Assembly (NCBI RefSeq): GCF_001224225.1
Contig: NZ_CUEE01000008.1
Location: 1-64,000, forward strand
Direction: 5' to 3'
Length of the DNA: 64,000 bases
Origin: Staphylococcus borealis
GTDB lineage: Bacteria; Bacillota; Bacilli; Staphylococcales; Staphylococcaceae
Shown here: piece after piece, positions 60,708 through 64,000 of the stretch
How positions within the stretch are numbered: position 1 is the stretch's first letter
Layout: each line of letters starts with the position of its first letter
Notes under the pieces: model-generated
Seen by the model: only the letters and a program-made list of their open reading frames with translations
Told to the model about the DNA's origin: nothing
Databases searched by the model: none
Program-made: the position numbers and the translations under genes

Positions 60708-61154
60708 ATGATACCACACAACACACACCATCTTCTTTATCTCCAAACTTTGCAGGCTAATACGCATAAAACGACATGTTGTTTTTCAACATATAATATG
60801 GTTTTACCTTTTCCAATAAAAAAAGTACTGATTTATTATTTTGAACAACATAATCAATCGTATTCACAAAGATTAAAATTAGCGAAACGATTGTTAGCGA
60901 TTCATAAACTCGTACCTTTATATATATCTGACAAAGCCGTACTGTTCCCTATTAAACATCAACGTGCACCTTTGCAAACTTATATTAATGCATTGAACAT
61001 TATAGGGTTAACATCAAATAAAGATGGCGTAATCATAACATTTGATAATAATATCCAATTACGTGTTGATGAACCCTACACTTTAATTTATAAAAAGTGG
61101 CAAGAGAGTACTTTATTATTTCATTTAATGCAAAAAACTATGCAGATTTATTAA
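60708..61154 (+). CDS. ecfX: ComK-like protein EcfX, partner of SigS
   Basis: The 148-residue protein starts at ATG 60708, one base after the sigS stop, with AAAGGTGAG in the sigS tail; a longer frame begins at 60690. Its C-terminal half (YINALNIIGL, GVIITFDNNIQLRVDEPYTLIYKKW) closely resembles ComK, where WLNMHYIESI and KVTFINNESIILHVSYHSLW lie at the same place; this comparison is from memory. PLYISDKAVLFPIKHQR matches the ComK segment before it. The gene after sigS in S. aureus is ecfX, proposed to act with SigS. The last 17 bp overlap the convergent membrane gene. Confidence 0.72.
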   Translation: MIPHNTHHLLYLQTLQANTHKTTCCFSTYNMVLPFPIKKVLIYYFEQHNQSYSQRLKLAKRLLAIHKLVPLYISDKAVLFPIKHQRAPLQTYINALNIIGLTSNKDGVIITFDNNIQLRVDEPYTLIYKKWQESTLLFHLMQKTMQIY

Positions 61155-61607
61155 ATTTGTATTCAAGTAACTTTTTAGTGAAAAATGCAGTAACTGATTT
61201 AATCAGCATTAAACTTACGATAGCCAATAGTATTGCACCAATTAAAATTAAGACGACATTCAATATTGGCATTGATACCTGTGGATTGATAAAATAATTG
61301 ACTGCAGTTAAACTCGTAATAAATCCTGTTAAAAATAAGCCAAGTAAGAAAGCGTAAATAAGCACCATACTAATGAGTAAAAGAAGCAATGTTGTACTTG
61401 CTACTTCTTTTTGTTGAAACACATTATTTTTCAGAAATTGATTCGCATAATGAATAGGTTTACGATACTGCTTCGTCTGAATTTCCCCTTCTTGACACTC
61501 AACTTCATGGCGATATTCCGCTAAACTATTATGTAATTGTTTTTTTCTTTCTTATTCAAAAACCACAATTGCTTTTTTACTTTCTCTTCAAAATCTGTTC
61601 GTTTCAT
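61138..61607 (-). pseudogene. HAAS-like membrane protein gene with a one-base frameshift
   Basis: The frame starts at ATG 61605-61607 (MKRTDFEEKVKKQLWFLNKK), with AAGGAG 13 nt upstream. It shifts at a T7 tract (61540-61546, A7 on the coding strand). With one more A it reads on as KKQLHNSLAEYRHEVE-like, through FLKNNVFQQKEVAS, to two or three membrane helices (LLLLLISMVLIYAFLLGLFL and NVVLILIGAILLAIVSLML) and stops at 61138. The repaired product is ~156 residues. The N-terminal part looks like the HAAS helical domain. It may be a true pseudogene or a homopolymer sequencing error. As written, the first frame makes only ~28 residues. Confidence 0.7.
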
Positions 61608-61704
61608 ACTTTGTGGTTATCTCCTTTTTAAATTATTTCTTTTTAAAATTTTAACGAAGTTGACATTTAGAAACAAGTTGGAATAGTATCACTTATTAAT
61701 ATAA

Positions 61705-61812
61705 AAATACCCCGTAGCTATGTTTCTGATTTTGTTAATATCATTCTACACTCTAATACGTTTATACCAGTGTCTTATAGAATGTCTTAACACTATCTAA
61801 TGCTACGGAGTC
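61705..61812 (-). terminator. Branched structured 3' region of tal
   Basis: On the minus strand, CCGTAGC and GCTACGG (61802-61808 with 61712-61718) form an outer stem, followed by GGTATTTTTATA. Inside, CATTCTATAAGACAC pairs imperfectly with GAGTGTAGAATG (61770-61784 with 61742-61753). It begins ~25 bp past the tal stop. It may be a terminator or the body of a small RNA. Confidence 0.5.
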
Positions 61813-61833
61813 AGTTGTTAAATTTAATTATAC

Positions 61834-62547
61834 TTAAAGAATAGATAGCCCAGAGCTTTGAATATCTTTAGCAAATCCTTTAACCGTATCTACTGATAAT
61901 TCATTAATATCTCGCCCTAAATTCGTATTCACTTTCTTCACTACATCTGCAGGACATGTAATGATGTCGGCACCAATTTCATCAGCTTGAATGACATTAA
62001 ATAGTTCACGGCAACTTGCCCATAATAATAATACGCCTTCTTTACTGTGGGCAACGTCAACTGATTCTTTCATTAATGGTAATGGATCTACACCTGTATC
62101 CGCAATTCTTCCAGCAAACACTGAAATATATGTAGGTACACCTGCAGTGACTGCTTCTGTAATTTCTTTAACTTGTTCAATCGTGTATACTGCTGTTACG
62201 TTTAGACGCACATTGTTAGCAGATAACTTTTTAATTAATGGGATAGTTGATTCACCTTTTGTGTTAACCACTGGAATTTTAACAAATACATTATCACCGT
62301 ATTGTTTTAAAATTTCAGCTTCTTTCTCCATTGTTTCTAAATCATCTGCAAACACTTCAAATGAAATTGATGCATCTGGAATCGCTTTAACTGCTTCTTC
62401 TGCAAATGTTTTGTAATCCGTTACACCTGCTTTCGCCATTAAACTAGGATTTGTAGTGAACCCATCTACTTCTTTATTCTTATAAGCTGCTTTCATTTGT
62501 TCAATGTCTGCACCATCTGCAAATACTTGTACATTTAATTTTGTCAT
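61834..62547 (-). CDS. tal: Transaldolase (TalC/FsaA-like short type)
   Basis: This is a Schiff-base aldolase of the non-oxidative pentose phosphate route. The 237-residue protein starts MTKLNVQVFADGADIEQMK. KEVDGFTTNPSLMAKAGV gives the N-terminal signature. The lysine lies in NVFVKIPVVNTKGES (about residue 93), followed by NVTAVYTIEQV, ISVFAGRIADTGVDP and ADIITCPADVVKKV. The short form is shared by transaldolases and fructose-6-phosphate aldolases, which sequence alone does not separate. An AGGAGGAAG site precedes the ATG. Confidence 0.93.
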   Translation of the reverse strand: MTKLNVQVFADGADIEQMKAAYKNKEVDGFTTNPSLMAKAGVTDYKTFAEEAVKAIPDASISFEVFADDLETMEKEAEILKQYGDNVFVKIPVVNTKGESTIPLIKKLSANNVRLNVTAVYTIEQVKEITEAVTAGVPTYISVFAGRIADTGVDPLPLMKESVDVAHSKEGVLLLWASCRELFNVIQADEIGADIITCPADVVKKVNTNLGRDINELSVDTVKGFAKDIQSSGLSIL

Positions 62548-62810
62548 TGTATTTCTTCCTCCTTTAATTTCGATTACGATGATAGTTAAGTTACATCACA
62601 ATGGAATTTATATGTATGTACGCATGTTCTTATGATGATTATACTATGCCGTAACAATAAAATATTTATAAATTATTTATATCATTCTTAGAATTACTAA
62701 GCGAATGTTTTGCCTTTTAATGAAAATAAAATTCAAAATTGACGAGTCACTATTAAATTATAATTAAAATGTGGTAATATGATTAAATGAAATTAGGTAG
62801 GAGGAACACA

Positions 62811-63116
62811 ATGTCTAAGCCAAAAAAATACTTCTATATATCAGTGATTTTACTCATAATAAGCTTTTATTTTAATACATTTAATCCACTATTAAGTCAG
62901 CAAATTAATTCTGTTAAATATTTACTCATTGCCTGTAGTATTGTTAATGTTATTGTTTTAATTGCTTCGATTATCTTTTCAGATAAAGCAATCAAACATT
63001 TAGGCGATAAACAAGGCTGGATTAGAATTGCTAGTAAAATTTTACCAATCATTATTTTATTCGTAATTGTATTCCATATCTTTGCTTCAATCAAAACGTT
63101 TGGTATTATTTCGTAA
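62811..63116 (+). CDS. Small membrane protein of unknown function
   Basis: The 101-residue protein has three predicted membrane segments (near residues 8-25, 35-54 and 75-96) with short loops. The ATG at 62811 follows AGGAGG by 6 nt; a longer frame to 62787 is unlikely. No domain was recognised. It precedes crcB1 by 61 bp and may share its transcript, which is only positional evidence. Confidence 0.75.
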   Translation: MSKPKKYFYISVILLIISFYFNTFNPLLSQQINSVKYLLIACSIVNVIVLIASIIFSDKAIKHLGDKQGWIRIASKILPIIILFVIVFHIFASIKTFGIIS

Positions 63117-63177
63117 TCGAATGGATATCACAGAATAATGATTTAATTGTAATAAAACAAGAAATAGGTGTGACAAA

Positions 63178-63543
63178 ATGCAATATTTATTTGTGTTTAT
63201 CGGTGGTATGGTTGGTGCATTATTAAGATACATCTTATCAACATTAAATACAGGCTCTGGCTTACCTATTGGGACGTTAGTCGCAAATTTAGTTGGTGCA
63301 TTAGTAATGGGATATTTGTCATCTCTAACCATACAATTTTTCAAACATAAGCCCATGCTAAAAAAAGGATTAACTACGGGGCTATTAGGTGCGTTAACTA
63401 CCTTCTCAACCTTCCAATTCGAGTTAGTTACTATGTTTCATGATCATCGTTTCATATTGCTATGTATATATGGATCATTAAGTTACGTTGGAGGCATCTT
63501 ATGTTGCTGGTTAGGCGTTAAATTAGGAGGGGCACGTGTATGA
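63178..63543 (+). CDS. crcB1: Fluoride channel Fluc/CrcB, first subunit
   Basis: The CrcB proteins form dual-topology fluoride channels that let F- leave the cell. The 121-residue protein has four membrane helices, the N-terminal [29 protein letters not shown] with the conserved Asn, and the pore motif [12 protein letters not shown]. It overlaps crcB2 by 4 bp (ATGA); paired genes usually give a heterodimer with opposite insertions. No fluoride riboswitch was recognised upstream. Confidence 0.95.
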   Translation: MQYLFVFIGGMVGALLRYILSTLNTGSGLPIGTLVANLVGALVMGYLSSLTIQFFKHKPMLKKGLTTGLLGALTTFSTFQFELVTMFHDHRFILLCIYGSLSYVGGILCCWLGVKLGGARV

Positions 63544-63893
63544 TTAATTTAGTGCTCGTTATGGTTGGCGGAGGTTTAGGTGCTGTCGTGAGAGCTTGGC
63601 TATCAGATTTCATTAATACTAAGATTTCTTCACCTATACCCGTTGCTACGTTAATCGTCAATATTATAGGCAGTTTTTTAATCGGGTTCGTATTCGGAAT
63701 CGCTTTGAATCATCAGTGGTTTTCAATGTTGTTTATCACTGGCTTTCTTGGTGGATTAACAACTTTTTCAACCCTATCACATGAACTTGTCCAATTATTG
63801 TATCCACATTTTAAACCGATTCGTTTTTTGAGTTATTCCATTTTACAATTTATCGTAGGATTTATATCATGCTATGTAGGTTTCATATTATAA
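63540..63893 (+). CDS. crcB2: Fluoride channel Fluc/CrcB, second subunit
   Basis: The 117-residue partner of crcB1 has the same four-helix plan: [35 protein letters not shown] with the conserved Asn, and [12 protein letters not shown] with the phenylalanine/threonine pore motif. It should insert in the opposite direction to its partner. The pair ends in the strong terminator at 63894-63946. Confidence 0.95.
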   Translation: MINLVLVMVGGGLGAVVRAWLSDFINTKISSPIPVATLIVNIIGSFLIGFVFGIALNHQWFSMLFITGFLGGLTTFSTLSHELVQLLYPHFKPIRFLSYSILQFIVGFISCYVGFIL

Positions 63894-63946
63894 AACACTT
63901 CATTGTTAAAAGTTTTAATGCTTTTAACAATGAAGTGTTTTTAGTT
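63894..63946. terminator. Bidirectional terminator after crcB2
   Basis: The arms AAAACACTTCATTGTTAAAAG and CTTTTAACAATGAAGTGTTTT form a perfect ~21-bp stem with T and A runs, between convergent crcB2 and the next gene. Confidence 0.9.
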
Positions 63947-63951
63947 AACTA

Positions 63952-64000
63952 TTAGCCCTCGAATGTTTCTGGATCAGGACCAATACGTTGGTCTTTATTT
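63952..64000 (-). CDS. Aldo/keto reductase, C-terminal end (partial)
   Basis: Only the last 15 codons and stop are in the window, reading NKDQRIGPDPETFEG. The RxGPDPxxF ending is typical of the short aldo/keto reductases such as YtbE and YvgN. The rest of the gene lies beyond the right edge. Confidence 0.6.
   Translation of the reverse strand, partial: NKDQRIGPDPETFEG

Noticed and set aside
63100..63177. Fluoride riboswitch before crcB1
   Set aside because: The short gap shows no recognisable fluoride aptamer motif.

Overview
The window is a chromosomal segment of a low-GC Firmicute, almost certainly a Staphylococcus. The gene order (fhs, acsA/acuA/acuC, ccpA, aroA, ytxH/ytxG, murC, ftsK, ytpRQP, trmB, dat-pepV, murJ, sasC, leuS, rot, putA, rib operon, sagB, sigS, tal, crcB) is that of the S. 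aureus chromosome. Several products (Rot, SigS, MurC, SasC) differ clearly from the S. aureus sequences as I remember them, so I read it as an S. aureus-group relative rather than S. aureus itself. I ran no alignment. Other staphylococcal marks are LPXTG giants with a YSIRK-like signal peptide and a STAR-type GGGGCCCC repeat.

Layout. 0-8.6 kb: one-carbon and acetate metabolism (fhs, acsA with its acetylation controllers acuA and acuC), the catabolite regulator ccpA with candidate cre sites around it, and aroA. 8.6-19.4 kb: a minus-strand run of envelope and cell-cycle genes (a repeat-rich YtxH protein, a DUF948 protein, murC, an FtsK/SftA-type DNA translocase, ytpR, ytpQ, ytpP, an M42 peptidase). 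19.4-29.8 kb: housekeeping genes (PepSY protein, MBL hydrolase, trmB, ytmP, dat-pepV, YtxH protein, rsuA-murJ, BaiN-type flavoprotein). 29.9-43.8 kb: two tandem sasC-like genes. The downstream copy carries a nearly uniform array of seventeen 231-bp repeats. The upstream copy has divergent repeats and is split by a one-base shift in an A tract.

44-50.4 kb: rhodanese, leuS under a T-box, an MFS exporter, the mnmL-mnmM tRNA-modification pair and the SarA-family regulator rot. 50.7-56.8 kb: an alpha/beta hydrolase with no catalytic serine, putA behind a strong cre, a STAR element, and the ribDE(BA)H operon under an FMN riboswitch. 56.9-64 kb: a flavoprotein, a 25-residue membrane peptide, the glucosaminidase sagB, a small hypothetical gene, the ECF sigma factor sigS with a ComK-like partner, a frameshifted HAAS-like membrane gene, tal, a small membrane protein, crcB1-crcB2, and the tail of an aldo/keto reductase running off the end.

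Themes. CcpA-linked carbon control (acsA, putA, fhs, ccpA) sits beside cell-wall synthesis and remodelling (murC, murJ, dat, sagB, SasC). RNA-level control is visible at leuS and the rib operon. No prophage, IS element, CRISPR array, rRNA or tRNA gene was seen. The most interesting parts are the tandem SasC pair with its contrasting repeat arrays, the sigS-ComK-like unit, the serine-less hydrolase and the dispersed intergenic hairpin elements.
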